Below are positions 8,881 through 18,573 of a stretch of 42,819 nucleotides of DNA, one piece after another. The stretch spans positions 1 to 42,819 of the forward strand of contig JAJZBU010000026.1 in NCBI GenBank assembly GCA_021851865.1. The letters are read 5' to 3'. The translations under genes were made by a program, and so were the position numbers. The notes under the pieces were generated by a model. The model did no database searches. It was not told where the DNA came from and saw only the letters and a program-made list of their open reading frames with translations. Every line of letters starts with the position of its first letter. The stretch's first letter is position 1. Origin of the DNA: Pseudomonadota bacterium (lineage in GTDB: Bacteria; Pseudomonadota; Gammaproteobacteria; Pseudomonadales; Moraxellaceae).

Positions 8881-9750
8881 TCAATCTTCTCCTTGCAGGA
8901 CATCAGGGACACTGGCGCGATGAAAACCTTGATAGACCGCAGAGCGATCATGGTCGGGCAGCTCCCAGATGCGTGAGCCGAGCGAGGCGGCACCATCGAT
9001 GCGCAGGGTGACCCCCGAAATGAAGGCGCTGGCTTCGCTGAGAAGGAAGCAGACGGCGGCGCTGACCTCGGACTCTTGGCCCATGCGTTTCATCGGTACT
9101 TTCGATTTCAGGGTCGGGATGATGGCCTTCATGGCGCCACCATAGCTGTCCATGCCCGAGGACATGATCCATCCTGGCGCCACGGCATTTACCCTGACTC
9201 CGGCAGGAGCCCATTCGATGGCGGCGGTCTTGGTCAGATTGTCGACACCCGCGCGCGCGGCGCCGGAGTGAGCCATGCCCGGCATACCGCCCCACATGTC
9301 AGCGGTCATGTTGACCATGGCGCCGCCATGGTCGCGCATGCACTGCAGATAGACTTCGCGCATCATGAGGAAAGTGCCGCTGAGGTTGTTGCGGACGACA
9401 GCGTCGAAACCTTTGCCGGAGATGAGCTCCATCGGCGCAGGAAATTGTCCACCGGCGTTGTTGAACAGCCCATCGATACGGCCATGCCGCTGCAGGAGGT
9501 TGGCGACACCCTGGCGGACTTGCTCTTCATCGCGGATGTCGAGGCTGAGGGCGTCGGCCTGGCCACCATCTTCCTGGATTTCGGCGACGACGCGGTCAAG
9601 TTTTTCCTGCGTACGACCGACGATGATGACACTGGCGCCAAGGGCAGCGAGCTCGTGCGCGGTACAACGACCGATGCCGCTGCCGCCGCCACTGATGAGC
9701 ACACAGCGGCCGGCGAACAACTCCGGGCGAAAAACGGAACGATAATTCAT
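8881..9750 (-). CDS. atuB: SDR-family enoyl-CoA reductase-like protein (AtuB)
   Basis: A 289-residue SDR protein with nucleotide-binding motif SGGGSGIGRC. The catalytic segment reads AHSGAARAGVDNLTK where typical SDRs have YSASKAAV. Aligning the flanking AGVDNLT places Ser at the catalytic Tyr and Arg at the Lys. The same HSGAARAGV string occurs in peroxisomal trans-2-enoyl-CoA reductase (PECR) relatives, so AtuB belongs to the PECR/dienoyl-CoA reductase branch and not to the classical alcohol dehydrogenases. It lies between atuA (4 bp overlap) and atuC, with AGGAG upstream. Its exact reaction in terpene breakdown is unproven. Confidence 0.83.
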   Translation of the reverse strand: MNYRSVFRPELFAGRCVLISGGGSGIGRCTAHELAALGASVIIVGRTQEKLDRVVAEIQEDGGQADALSLDIRDEEQVRQGVANLLQRHGRIDGLFNNAGGQFPAPMELISGKGFDAVVRNNLSGTFLMMREVYLQCMRDHGGAMVNMTADMWGGMPGMAHSGAARAGVDNLTKTAAIEWAPAGVRVNAVAPGWIMSSGMDSYGGAMKAIIPTLKSKVPMKRMGQESEVSAAVCFLLSEASAFISGVTLRIDGAASLGSRIWELPDHDRSAVYQGFHRASVPDVLQGED

Positions 9751-11558
9751 GCTGATTCTCCTGGCTGCAGCAGCGCGCGGGGAATACTGACCGGCATGTC
9801 GAGCAACTGCTGGGCGTAGGCTTTGCCCTGTGGGTCGCTGCGCAAGCTGGCGATGCCGCCGCCGCCGAGAGCGTTTTCAAGCAAGAAATTGAATGCGTGC
9901 AAGCCGGGCAACTCATAGCGGGTGACACGACTGTGCGGCCCATCGAGCAGATGCTGCAGGTAGGCCGCGACCGCCGTTTCACTCAGGGCCGCACGTAGAT
10001 AAGGTAGATAGGCCGGATGACGGGCGATGACCCCGATGTTGCTGTGGTTGCCTTTGTCTCCACTGCGCGCCAGCGCCAAGGTGATCAGCGGCACGCTGAC
10101 GCCGTCGTTCACCACTTCGGCGGTGGCGCCCAGCGGCAAGGCGGCCGGCGGCACAGCGCTCGCGCGCGCCTGCGGCAGGTGCGTCGCGGTCGTCGTCGCG
10201 CCTATGGTGTAGCTGGGATGGATGTGCTCGACGTCGGCAAGAAAGGAATAAAGGCGTATGACCGGAGCGACTTTCGGGCGTCCGCCGATGATGCCGGTGA
10301 TACCGGGGGCCATGCCGGTCGCTGCCTGAGCGATTTCGCTGGCCAGGAAGAGCAGGGCTTCGCGCAGGCGATGGCGCGCACTGATACGCACGATGACTTC
10401 ACGGCTGTCTTGTTGGTGGCCATGGGGGCCATAGGTCCATTCGCTGCCGAGGAGCTCGATCAAGGTTTCGTCAAAATCGGGAGCACCGCGTGTCGTGAGG
10501 ACATGGCGCACCTTCTTCAATATAGCTTCAGCGCTGCGTTGCCCTTTGGCGCGTGCCTCGCGTCCGGCCAGCATGAAGCTGGCGCTGACGCGATAGCCAT
10601 CACGATAGGTGGCGCAGACTTTGTACTGTCCGCTCGGAGCACGGCCGCGGGCGCCTTGCACGAGGACTCGATCCGCATCGATCTGCGTCAGGGTCACCGC
10701 TCGCAGATCACAGATGACGTCAGGTAAAAGATAGGCGGCGGGGTCGCCGATCTCGTAAACCAGCTGCTCGGCCACCGTATGGACGGTCACCCGACCGCCG
10801 GTCTTTTCCGGCTTACACAAGACGATCTGGCCATCGGCCCGACACTCGGCGATCGGAAAACCCATATTCTCATAGCCGGGGATGCTCTCCCAGTCGGTGA
10901 AATTGCCACCGGTGCACTGCGCGCCGCATTCGATCAGATGGCCGGCCAAGGAACCGGCCGCGAGGCGGTCGTAGTCATCGCTGGCCCAATCGAACTCGTG
11001 CATCAAGGGGCCCAGCGTCAAGGCGGAATCGACGATGCGCCCGGTGATGACGATGTCCGCACCAGCGCGCAAGGCGTCGCGTATCGGCGTCGCCCCGAGA
11101 TAGGCATTCATGCTCGTCAGTGCATCCGGAAAGGCGCGCGCATCGAACATTTCCTGGACCTGACGCTGCCGCCATTGCGCCAGATCCGGCATCAGGTCAT
11201 CGCCTTCAATAACGGCAATTTTCAAGTTCAGACCAGCGGCATCGACACGCTCCTGCAAGACTTGGGCGCAGGCCCGTGGGTTAACCCCGCCGGCATTGCT
11301 GATGACTTTGATCTGGCGTTCAGCGATCTCAGCGAGCAGGGGCGTCATGACGCGATCGACGAAGTCGGTGGCATAGCCATGGCCTGGATCCTTTTCGCGC
11401 GCCTTGGCGAGGATCGACATGGTGATCTCTGCCAAGTAGTCAAAGACGAGGTAGTCGATGTCGCCATGCCGTACCAGTTGATAGGCCGCCGTGTTGGTAT
11501 CACCCCAGAAAGCCGCAGCGCAGCCTATGCGCAGGTGATCCTTACCTTTTTCTTTCAT
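9747..11558 (-). CDS. atuA: Acyclic terpene utilisation protein AtuA (DUF1446 family)
   Basis: A 603-residue protein beginning RIGCAAAFWGDTNTAAYQLV, the hallmark of the AtuA family (DUF1446). The N-terminal domain (about residues 1-450) includes DYLAEITMSILA and ISNAGGVNPRACA. A C-terminal AtuA-like domain (about 485-600) contains ARSGDKGNHSNIGVIARHP. The family is required for growth on citronellol and geraniol in Pseudomonas, but its biochemical role is not settled. First gene of the operon, divergent from atuR with 150 bp between them. The ribosome-binding site is weak, but the start matches the family N-terminus. Confidence 0.9.
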   Translation of the reverse strand: MKEKGKDHLRIGCAAAFWGDTNTAAYQLVRHGDIDYLVFDYLAEITMSILAKAREKDPGHGYATDFVDRVMTPLLAEIAERQIKVISNAGGVNPRACAQVLQERVDAAGLNLKIAVIEGDDLMPDLAQWRQRQVQEMFDARAFPDALTSMNAYLGATPIRDALRAGADIVITGRIVDSALTLGPLMHEFDWASDDYDRLAAGSLAGHLIECGAQCTGGNFTDWESIPGYENMGFPIAECRADGQIVLCKPEKTGGRVTVHTVAEQLVYEIGDPAAYLLPDVICDLRAVTLTQIDADRVLVQGARGRAPSGQYKVCATYRDGYRVSASFMLAGREARAKGQRSAEAILKKVRHVLTTRGAPDFDETLIELLGSEWTYGPHGHQQDSREVIVRISARHRLREALLFLASEIAQAATGMAPGITGIIGGRPKVAPVIRLYSFLADVEHIHPSYTIGATTTATHLPQARASAVPPAALPLGATAEVVNDGVSVPLITLALARSGDKGNHSNIGVIARHPAYLPYLRAALSETAVAAYLQHLLDGPHSRVTRYELPGLHAFNFLLENALGGGGIASLRSDPQGKAYAQQLLDMPVSIPRALLQPGESA

Positions 11559-11590
11559 GAGATGACTCGCCTATAGCCCAAGATGTCGCT

Positions 11591-11620
11591 ACAATACAAA
11601 GCAAGCGCTTGGTATGTCAA
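11591..11620 (-). promoter_or_regulatory. Probable atuA promoter with embedded palindromic operator
   Basis: On the minus strand a perfect -35 TTGACA (11620-11615) is followed after 18 bp by TATTGT (11596-11591), about 33 bp before the atuA ATG. The spacer contains the perfect 10-bp palindrome CAAGCGCTTG (11602-11611). A TetR-type dimer bound there would block RNA polymerase. In Pseudomonas, AtuR represses the cluster by binding inverted repeats in this same intergenic region. Operator identity is an inference from position and symmetry. Confidence 0.6.
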
Positions 11621-11708
11621 GCCGTCCTCGCTGAGGAAGGTGCGGAAGTTGTCCGTACCTGGCCGCTGATGCGTTAACATCGTCGTTTCTGTTGGAGAGG
11701 AGCCGCGT

Positions 11709-12371
11709 TTGAGCACGAAAGTCTTACAGGATATCCCTCGCATGGGTGCACTCGACGACAGCCCGCGCGGGCGGGTGCTGCGTGCCGCGGCGCACTTGTT
11801 CGCGACCCAGGGCTATGAGCGCACCACGGTGCGTGATCTGGCGCGTATGGTGGGAATACAAAGTGGCTCGCTGTTTCATCACTTCGACAGCAAGCTCGAT
11901 ATTCTCAGCGCCGTGATGGAGGAGGCGATCCACTACAATCATCAGCGCATGCGCCAGGCACTGGCCCTCGCGACAGATCGCCACGCACGGCTTTTTGCGC
12001 TGGTGCGCAGCGAACTCGAGGCGATCTGCGGCCCCAGCGGTGAAGCGATGAAGGTGCTCGTCTATGAATGGGAATCTCTGCCATCACCACAGCAACAGGC
12101 GCTGCTCGCTTTACGGCAGGCTTATGAACAGGATTGGTTGACCGTCTTGCAGGAGATGCAGGCGGCCGGCGAACTCATCTACGAACCCTTTCTCTGGCGG
12201 CGACTTCTCGCTGGCGCCATCGCCTGGACGCACAGCTGGTACCATCCGCAGGGTCGCCTGGGGCTAGAGGAACTGACCACCATGGTCGTCGCTATGGCGC
12301 GCGCCGGTCAGCTCCCCGCCCCATCGATCAACGCGCCCGCATCCCAGGACGGGCGCCACTGTCCGGACTGA
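11709..12371 (+). CDS. atuR: TetR-family repressor AtuR
   Basis: A 220-residue TetR regulator. The N-terminal helix-turn-helix is clear: [20 protein letters not shown], then [20 protein letters not shown]. The C-terminal two thirds is a ligand-binding helical domain with little recognisable detail. I start it at TTG 11709 because GGAGAGGAG lies just upstream; the next ATG (11742) lacks a ribosome-binding site. It is divergent from atuA and close to a palindrome in the atuA promoter, matching the atuR-atuA arrangement of Pseudomonas. The likely inducer is an isoprenoid acid or CoA ester. Its last 44 bp overlap the 3' end of metG on the opposite strand. Confidence 0.87.
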   Translation: MSTKVLQDIPRMGALDDSPRGRVLRAAAHLFATQGYERTTVRDLARMVGIQSGSLFHHFDSKLDILSAVMEEAIHYNHQRMRQALALATDRHARLFALVRSELEAICGPSGEAMKVLVYEWESLPSPQQQALLALRQAYEQDWLTVLQEMQAAGELIYEPFLWRRLLAGAIAWTHSWYHPQGRLGLEELTTMVVAMARAGQLPAPSINAPASQDGRHCPD

Positions 12372-14343
12372 GCAGGTAGAGCTCCTCGCCACCGGGGCCA
12401 GCCGCCAGAACCATGCCTTCGCTGACGCCAAACTTCATCTTGCGCGGCTGCAGATTGGCCACCATCAGCGTCAGCCGTCCGACCAGAGCGTCCGGGTCGG
12501 CATATGCTTGGCGTACACCGGCGAAGACTTGGCGCATGCCGGCATCGCCGAGATCGAGCTGCAGACACAACAACTTGTCAGCGCCTTCCACCCGGCTGGC
12601 GCTGACGATGCGCGCGATACGCAAGTCGATGGCCAGAAACTCATCGATCCCGATGGTCGGCAGGATCGCCTCATCACGACTCGCCGCCACCACGACCGGC
12701 GTAGGAGACAGCGTCTCACGCGAGGCTTCGGTGATCGCCTCAACCTGCTTCATCTCGATGCGCTGCATGAGCGCTTGAAAATCGGCGATGACATGGCGCC
12801 CGAGGAGTCGCCGGCGCGACTCCCAGTGCAGATCGCCGATACGCAGGAAGGTGATGACCTGCGTCGCCATCTGCGGCAGGATGGGGGCCAGATAGGTCAT
12901 CAGCTGTCGGAACAGCTCGATGCCTATCGAACAAATCTCGGCAATTCTCTCATCCTGAGCATTGGTCTTCGCCAGCGCCCAGGGTTTATGTTCGTCGATA
13001 TACTGGTTGGCCTGATCGGCGAGGGCCATGATTTCGCGGACAGCGCGCGCGTATTCGCGCTTTTCATAAGCCTGGCCGATGCTGTCACCGGCAGCCACAG
13101 CGGCATCGAGCAGGGGATGTGCGACCGTGGCGAGGGTGTGAGCGAAGCTGCGATTGATGAAGCCGGCGCAACGACTGGCGATGTTGACCACCTTGCCGAC
13201 CAGATCGGCATTGACGCGCGCGACGAAATCCTCGAGGTTGAGATCGATGTCCTCGATGCCGGCATTGAGCTTGCCGGCGAAGTAATAGCGTAGGGGTTCG
13301 GCGGGCAAGTGTTCGAGGTAGGTGCGCGCTTTGATGAAGGTGCCGCGTGATTTCGACATCTTGGTGCCATCGACGGTCAGGAAACCGTGCGCAAAAACCC
13401 CGCTGGGCTTGCGGAACCCGGCGCCTTCGAGCATCGCAGGCCAAAACAAGGCGTGAAAATAGACGATATCCTTGCCAATGAAATGATAGAGCTCGCTGCT
13501 GCTGTCCGCCCGCCACCAATCATCGAAGTCGATGCCCTGCTGTGTACAAAGGGCCTGAAAGCTCGCCATATAGCCGATAGGTGCGTCGAGCCAGACATAA
13601 AAATACTTGCCCTTGGCGCCTGGAATCTCAAAGCCGAAATAGGGCGCATCGCGCGAAATATCCCAGGCCGCGAGTCCGCTGGCGAACCACTCACCGAGTT
13701 TGTTGGCGACTTCCGACTGCAACGCCCCCTGTCGTGTCCAGGTGGCGAGCATGTCCGCGAAGTGCGGCAGCTCAAAGAAATAGTGTTCGCTTTCGCGTAG
13801 GACCGGCGTGGCGCCACTGATCGTGGAACGGGCGTTCTTGAGCTCGGTCGCGGCGTAGGTAGCGCCGCAACGTTCGCAGGAATCGCCGTATTGGTCGTCG
13901 GCGTGACACTTGGGGCATTGTCCCTTGATGAAACGATCGGCCAGGAAGAGTCCTTTCTCGGGGTCGAACAGCTGCTGGACCGGACGCGTACGAATGTGTC
14001 CCGCCGCTTTCAGGCGCTCATAGATGAGTGCGCTGTAATGGCGATTTTCTTCACTGTGCGTCGAATGATAATGGTCGAAGGCGACGAGGAAGTCGGCAAA
14101 ATCACGCTGATGCTCGGCGGCAACGGCGGCGATCAGGGCTTCCGGTGAAATACCCTGCTGTTCGGCGCGCAGCATGATGGCGGTACCATGCGCGTCGTCA
14201 GCGCAGACATAGTGCACTTCATGACCGCAGGATCGCTGGTAGCGCACCCAGATATCCGTCTGGATATATTCGACCATATGCCCGAGGTGGATGGGGCCGT
14301 TGGCGTAGGGGAGGGCGCTGGTGACGAGAATGCGGCGGGACAT
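12328..14343 (-). CDS. metG: Methionyl-tRNA synthetase
   Basis: A 671-residue class I aminoacyl-tRNA synthetase. The HIGH motif appears as HLGH at residues 19-22. The zinc knuckle reads [17 protein letters not shown], and KMSKSRG is at about residue 330. The C-terminal domain, from about 570 ([20 protein letters not shown]), is the EMAP/Trbp111-type tRNA-binding dimerisation domain, so this is the long form as in E. coli. It is divergent from apbC, a conserved gammaproteobacterial arrangement. Its stop lies inside the end of atuR. Confidence 0.98.
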   Translation of the reverse strand: MSRRILVTSALPYANGPIHLGHMVEYIQTDIWVRYQRSCGHEVHYVCADDAHGTAIMLRAEQQGISPEALIAAVAAEHQRDFADFLVAFDHYHSTHSEENRHYSALIYERLKAAGHIRTRPVQQLFDPEKGLFLADRFIKGQCPKCHADDQYGDSCERCGATYAATELKNARSTISGATPVLRESEHYFFELPHFADMLATWTRQGALQSEVANKLGEWFASGLAAWDISRDAPYFGFEIPGAKGKYFYVWLDAPIGYMASFQALCTQQGIDFDDWWRADSSSELYHFIGKDIVYFHALFWPAMLEGAGFRKPSGVFAHGFLTVDGTKMSKSRGTFIKARTYLEHLPAEPLRYYFAGKLNAGIEDIDLNLEDFVARVNADLVGKVVNIASRCAGFINRSFAHTLATVAHPLLDAAVAAGDSIGQAYEKREYARAVREIMALADQANQYIDEHKPWALAKTNAQDERIAEICSIGIELFRQLMTYLAPILPQMATQVITFLRIGDLHWESRRRLLGRHVIADFQALMQRIEMKQVEAITEASRETLSPTPVVVAASRDEAILPTIGIDEFLAIDLRIARIVSASRVEGADKLLCLQLDLGDAGMRQVFAGVRQAYADPDALVGRLTLMVANLQPRKMKFGVSEGMVLAAGPGGEELYLLSPDSGARPGMRAR

Positions 14344-14434
14344 GGCGATCCTTACGTTGACGTTGTATCATTTCAGGCCGCGACTATAGCAGTTTTTTGG
14401 TGCGCTGACCTGCGCGCCCGGCTGGAGAATACGG

Positions 14435-15511
14435 ATGCAAGACGAGCGCCTCGATCAGATTCTCGGGTCCTGGGTCGACCCGCATGGGCAGCGTGATTGG
14501 TTGAGCAGCGGCTGTATCGAGCACCGTCACTGGGACGATGGAGTCCTGTCGCTCGACGTCACCCTGCCGTACCCCTTTGCCTCCGTCGCCGAAGAGCTGG
14601 CGGCGGGTTTTCAGGAGCATCTGGCGGCGGCCGGCATCACTTCGCGTCTGCGCTTACGTCTGCAAGTGCCGCGGCGTAAAGTCGATCGTGGCTTGGCCGG
14701 TTTGCAATCGGTCAAAAACATTATCGCCGTCGCTTCTGGCAAAGGTGGCGTCGGCAAGTCGACAACAGCGGTCAATCTCGCCTTCGCCCTCGCCGCAGAG
14801 GGCGCCCGTGTCGGCCTTCTCGATGCCGACATCTATGGCCCGAGTTTGCCGACATTGCTGGGCGTAAAGGCCGGAACAAGGCCGGAAGTGGTAGATGAGA
14901 AATATTTCCGCCCCTTACCAAGACTGGGCGTCGAGTTCATGTCCATGGGGCTGCTGGTCACCGAGCAGACGCCTGTCGTCTGGCGTGGACCGATGGCGAC
15001 CGGTGCGTTGATGCAGATGCTGACGCAGACGCTCTGGTCGGATCTCGATTATCTGATCGTCGACATGCCGCCGGGGACGGGTGACATCGCCTTGACCCTG
15101 GCGCAGAAAGTTCCGATCAGTGCCGGTCTCATCGTCACGACGCCGCAGGATCTCGCTCTGCTCGACGCCATCAAGGCGCTGGAGATGTTTCGCAAGGTGT
15201 CGATTCCGGTCTTGGGCGTGGTCGAGAACATGGCGACGCATGTGTGCAGTCATTGTGGCCATGAAGAAGCCATCTTTGGATCAGGCGGCGCGCAGCGTTT
15301 GGCGCAGGACTACGCCCTGGAGCGATTGGCCTCTTTGCCCTTGAGCATCACGTTACGACAGAGCGCCGATGAAGGGCGCAATTTACAGATGCCCGATGGC
15401 GATGCCGATCTGGCCAGTCGCTACCGCCATCTGGCGCGCCGTGTCGCCATCGGGCTGGCCAGTGCCGAAGTGATCGCGGCCAACCGCATTCCCAATATCG
15501 TTTTTTCCTGA
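14435..15511 (+). CDS. apbC: Iron-sulfur cluster carrier protein ApbC/Mrp
   Basis: A 358-residue P-loop ATPase of the Mrp/NBP35 family. The N-terminal part (about 1-85) is a MIP18/DUF59 domain. The deviant Walker A motif [11 protein letters not shown] is at about residues 99-109, followed by [10 protein letters not shown]. The C-terminal [15 protein letters not shown] carries the CxxC that binds a transferable [4Fe-4S] cluster. It delivers Fe-S clusters to apoproteins in the cytoplasm. It lies 11 bp upstream of dcd, likely co-transcribed, and is divergent from metG. Confidence 0.96.
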   Translation: MQDERLDQILGSWVDPHGQRDWLSSGCIEHRHWDDGVLSLDVTLPYPFASVAEELAAGFQEHLAAAGITSRLRLRLQVPRRKVDRGLAGLQSVKNIIAVASGKGGVGKSTTAVNLAFALAAEGARVGLLDADIYGPSLPTLLGVKAGTRPEVVDEKYFRPLPRLGVEFMSMGLLVTEQTPVVWRGPMATGALMQMLTQTLWSDLDYLIVDMPPGTGDIALTLAQKVPISAGLIVTTPQDLALLDAIKALEMFRKVSIPVLGVVENMATHVCSHCGHEEAIFGSGGAQRLAQDYALERLASLPLSITLRQSADEGRNLQMPDGDADLASRYRHLARRVAIGLASAEVIAANRIPNIVFS

Positions 15512-15522
15512 AGGATCAAAAG

Positions 15523-16089
15523 ATGAGCATCAAATCGGATCGCTGGATACGCCGTATGGCCGAGGAACAGGACATGATCAGTCCCTTCGAGACCGCTCAG
15601 GTGCGTAGCGTCGACGGCCGTCGCGTCATTTCCTACGGCGTTTCAAGCTATGGCTACGACGTGCGTTGTTCGCGCGAATTCAAGGTGTTCACCAACGTCT
15701 TCTCGGCGACAGTCGACCCGAAAGCTTTTGATGAAAAGAGCTTCATCGACATCGAAGCCGACACTTGCGTCATTCCGCCCAATTCCTTTGCTCTCGCCCG
15801 CACCGTCGAATACTTCCGTATTCCGCGCTCGGTCCTGACCATCTGTCTGGGTAAGTCGACTTACGCCCGGTGCGGCATCATCGTCAATGTCACCCCCCTC
15901 GAACCGGAGTGGGAAGGCCATGTGACGCTGGAATTTTCCAACACCACCAATCTGCCGGCACGCATCTACGCCAACGAAGGCGTCGCCCAGATGCTCTTTT
16001 TTGAGAGCGACGAGGTGTGCGAGACTTCCTACAAGGATCGCGGCGGCAAATACATGGGTCAGCGCGGGGTGACCTTGCCCAAGGCCTGA
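15523..16089 (+). CDS. dcd: dCTP deaminase
   Basis: A 188-residue trimeric dCTP deaminase that produces dUTP for thymidylate synthesis. Active-site features visible are [18 protein letters not shown] (substrate-binding Ser/Arg) and the catalytic glutamate in VTLEFSN (Glu137). Length and C-terminal GGKYMGQRG are typical of the monofunctional proteobacterial enzyme. It follows apbC by 11 bp. Its last 31 bp overlap the DUF3108 gene on the other strand. Confidence 0.97.
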   Translation: MSIKSDRWIRRMAEEQDMISPFETAQVRSVDGRRVISYGVSSYGYDVRCSREFKVFTNVFSATVDPKAFDEKSFIDIEADTCVIPPNSFALARTVEYFRIPRSVLTICLGKSTYARCGIIVNVTPLEPEWEGHVTLEFSNTTNLPARIYANEGVAQMLFFESDEVCETSYKDRGGKYMGQRGVTLPKA

Positions 16090-16808
16090 GCATCGCCAGT
16101 GCTGGTATCGCCAGTATGGTAGGCGGTGATACTGAGGAGAAAGACGGTGCCGTGCTCGACCTGCTCGACCTGCACCGGCAGATCGCCGAGACTGGGAGCG
16201 ACCCAGAAGATGGTTTGACGCTGGTTCTGGCTGGCATTGGGGCGTTCGATCTTCAAAGTGTCGAGATCGCCTAAGGCGGTGTGCAGCTGTTCGTGCGCAG
16301 TGATCTGATAGTCATAGCGCTTGATGCCATCGGCGTCCGCCAGGGCATAACTCAGTTTGGCTGCGTGCGTTTGCAGATCGTGCCGCATCTGAATTTCCAG
16401 ACTGAGTTTGTCGAGACTCGCCTCCGGTAGCGGAAAACTGCGTTTCGCATCGCGCTCTGTATGCGTCACCAACTTTTTCTCATCCCAGCGGAAGTCGAGG
16501 TCGGTATGCCGCTGACTGAAGAGCATCTGTCTTTGCAGGTGATAGCTGATCGGGCGCAGTTGTTCGCCCTGGATGACGAACTCACTGCTTTCAGTCGCCT
16601 GGGCGATGATACCGGCGTGTGCTGTCGTCTGATAGATCCAATGTCCTGAATCGAGCTGGCTGAGACTGCGCTGCGCTGTCCCGACGGTCTGTCCATTGAT
16701 GCTCAATTCATAGTCAGCGCTATAAGCCTTGGGCGGCCAGGGAAAGTCTTCAGCCAGGCTCGAGGTGACCATCAGCAGAGAGGCGATAGCGATGAAAGGG
16801 TAGCGCAT
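16059..16808 (-). CDS. Periplasmic DUF3108-family protein
   Basis: A 249-residue protein with an N-terminal signal peptide ([21 protein letters not shown]). The mature part begins [19 protein letters not shown], typical of the DUF3108 family of predicted periplasmic beta-rich proteins of unknown function. A DUF3108 gene next to purN is a recurrent gammaproteobacterial arrangement. AGGAG lies 7 nt before the ATG. It begins 59 bp inside the 3' end of purN and ends inside dcd, so it overlaps genes on both sides. No catalytic motif is evident. Confidence 0.85.
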   Translation of the reverse strand: MRYPFIAIASLLMVTSSLAEDFPWPPKAYSADYELSINGQTVGTAQRSLSQLDSGHWIYQTTAHAGIIAQATESSEFVIQGEQLRPISYHLQRQMLFSQRHTDLDFRWDEKKLVTHTERDAKRSFPLPEASLDKLSLEIQMRHDLQTHAAKLSYALADADGIKRYDYQITAHEQLHTALGDLDTLKIERPNASQNQRQTIFWVAPSLGDLPVQVEQVEHGTVFLLSITAYHTGDTSTGDAQALGKVTPR

Positions 16809-17394
16809 AAGGATTCTCCTGACGTCTGCGGGCGGTGGCGATCTGCTGGATGACCCAAGGATAGAGACGATGTTCGAGGTGATGTACTTTCGCGGTCAAC
16901 GTGTCGACGTCATCATCGGCTTGCACCTCGAAGACGGCCTGCGCGATCAAGGGACCTGCGTCGAGCTCGGCCGTGACCCAATGGACACTGCAGCCATGCT
17001 GGCGATCATTCGCCGCCAGTGCCCGCGCATGGGTGTCAAGACCTTTATGACGCGGCAGCAGCGATGGATGGATGTTGAGCAGACGACCGGCGTAGTGCGC
17101 GACAAAGTCCTGCCCCAGGATGCGCATAAAGCCCGCTAACACGACAAGGTCGACCTGCCACGCATCGATCTGCGCGATCAGCTGGCGATCATAGGCGTCG
17201 CGATCCGCGTAGTCGCGTGCCGCGATGACCGCTGTCGCCAATCCAGCTTGCCGTGCCCGCTCCAGACCGAAGGCCTGCGCCCGGTTGCTGAGAACACCGA
17301 CGATGCATGCGCCCCAGGCGGAATCCTGACTGGCGTCGATCAGCGCCTGCAGATTGCTGCCTTGACCTGAAATCAGAACGGCCAAACGCAACAT
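16750..17394 (-). CDS. purN: Phosphoribosylglycinamide formyltransferase (GART)
   Basis: A 214-residue folate-dependent GAR transformylase of purine synthesis. N-terminal [20 protein letters not shown], then LAGFMRILG, LLNIHPSLLPRHKGLDTH (catalytic Asn/His region) and GCSVHWVTAELDAGPLI. I chose ATG 17394 because it shares one base with the purM stop (TGATG) and matches the usual N-terminus; ATG 17403 would add three residues. It is co-transcribed with purM. Confidence 0.97.
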   Translation of the reverse strand: MLRLAVLISGQGSNLQALIDASQDSAWGACIVGVLSNRAQAFGLERARQAGLATAVIAARDYADRDAYDRQLIAQIDAWQVDLVVLAGFMRILGQDFVAHYAGRLLNIHPSLLPRHKGLDTHARALAANDRQHGCSVHWVTAELDAGPLIAQAVFEVQADDDVDTLTAKVHHLEHRLYPWVIQQIATARRRQENPYALPFHRYRLSADGHLEPG

Positions 17395-18434
17395 CAGGCC
17401 CATACCACACGGGGTTCAGCTTCTGTACTGGCGCGCACTTCACCGAGTCGCCAGGCCTGCTCGCCCAACTCCTGCAAACGTTGCAGGGTCACGGCAGAAG
17501 TCTCTGCCGGGACGATCAGAACCATGCCGACGCCACAGTTGAAGGTGCGGTACATTTCATCGGTAGCGACACCGCCACGTTCCTGTAGCCAGGAAAAGAC
17601 CTCCGGCCACTGCCAACTCGTGGTATCGATGCAGGCCTCGGTATGCGGCGCCATCACCCGTGGCAGATTGCCGGGTAGTCCACCACCGGTGATATGAGCG
17701 ATGCCATGCACGGGCAATTCGCGCAGTAGATGGAGTAGGTTGCGCACATAGATACGGGTCGGACGCATCAGCACTTCCGCCAACGGCATGCCAGCGATCT
17801 TTTGGTCGAGAGCCGGCGCATCGACAGCAAGAATCTTACGCACCAGAGAATAGCCATTCGAATGCACGCCACTCGAAGCAAGACCGATCAGATGGTCGCC
17901 AGCTTGCACCTTGCGACCATCGATGAGGCGATCTTCTTCGACGACACCGACACAAAAGCCCGCCAGGTCATAATCCTCGCCGTGATACATGCCGGGCATC
18001 TCGGCGGTTTCGCCGCCGACGAGGGCGCAACCGGCTTGTTCGCAACCGGCGCCGATGCCCGTCACCACCCGGGCTGCGGTCTCGACGTCAAGATGACCGG
18101 TGGCGTAATAGTCGAGAAAAAACAGAGGCTCAGCGCCGCAGACGACGAGGTCGTTGACACACATCGCGACGAGATCGATGCCGATATGATCGTGGGCGCC
18201 GAGATCCATGGCCAGCCGTAGCTTGGTGCCGACGCCATCGGTACCCGACACCAGGATGGGCCGCTGGTATCCCGAGGGAATGCGGCAGAGCGCGCCGAAA
18301 CCGCCCAGTCCACCGAGGACTTCCGGGCGATGGGTGCGGCGTGCGACGCCTTTGATCCGTTCGACGAGAGCGTCGCCGGCCTCGATATCGACACCGGCGT
18401 CTTTATAACTGAGTGACCGCTTTGGGTCTGACAT
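17394..18434 (-). CDS. purM: Phosphoribosylformylglycinamidine cyclo-ligase (AIR synthetase)
   Basis: A 346-residue AIR synthetase, the step after FGAM in purine synthesis. Begins [20 protein letters not shown], then [15 protein letters not shown] and [11 protein letters not shown]. The C-terminal domain includes [16 protein letters not shown] take the third in-frame ATG (18434) as start because the product then has the usual length and N-terminus and AGGA lies upstream; ATG 18461 has no ribosome-binding site. A CATAAT element at about 18470 on the minus strand may be the -10. Divergent from the DUF2066 gene. Confidence 0.97.
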   Translation of the reverse strand: MSDPKRSLSYKDAGVDIEAGDALVERIKGVARRTHRPEVLGGLGGFGALCRIPSGYQRPILVSGTDGVGTKLRLAMDLGAHDHIGIDLVAMCVNDLVVCGAEPLFFLDYYATGHLDVETAARVVTGIGAGCEQAGCALVGGETAEMPGMYHGEDYDLAGFCVGVVEEDRLIDGRKVQAGDHLIGLASSGVHSNGYSLVRKILAVDAPALDQKIAGMPLAEVLMRPTRIYVRNLLHLLRELPVHGIAHITGGGLPGNLPRVMAPHTEACIDTTSWQWPEVFSWLQERGGVATDEMYRTFNCGVGMVLIVPAETSAVTLQRLQELGEQAWRLGEVRASTEAEPRVVWA

Positions 18435-18573
18435 GAGATCTTGCATCCTGTCGCTGGCCATGAAGCCTATATTATGAACGAGTCGGCGCAGGCATTAAAG
18501 GCTGGTTCTCGCGGTCATTGCCTTCATGAGACCGTTTCGCTACCTTTGTGCGCATACTTTGGGGTGGGGCACC

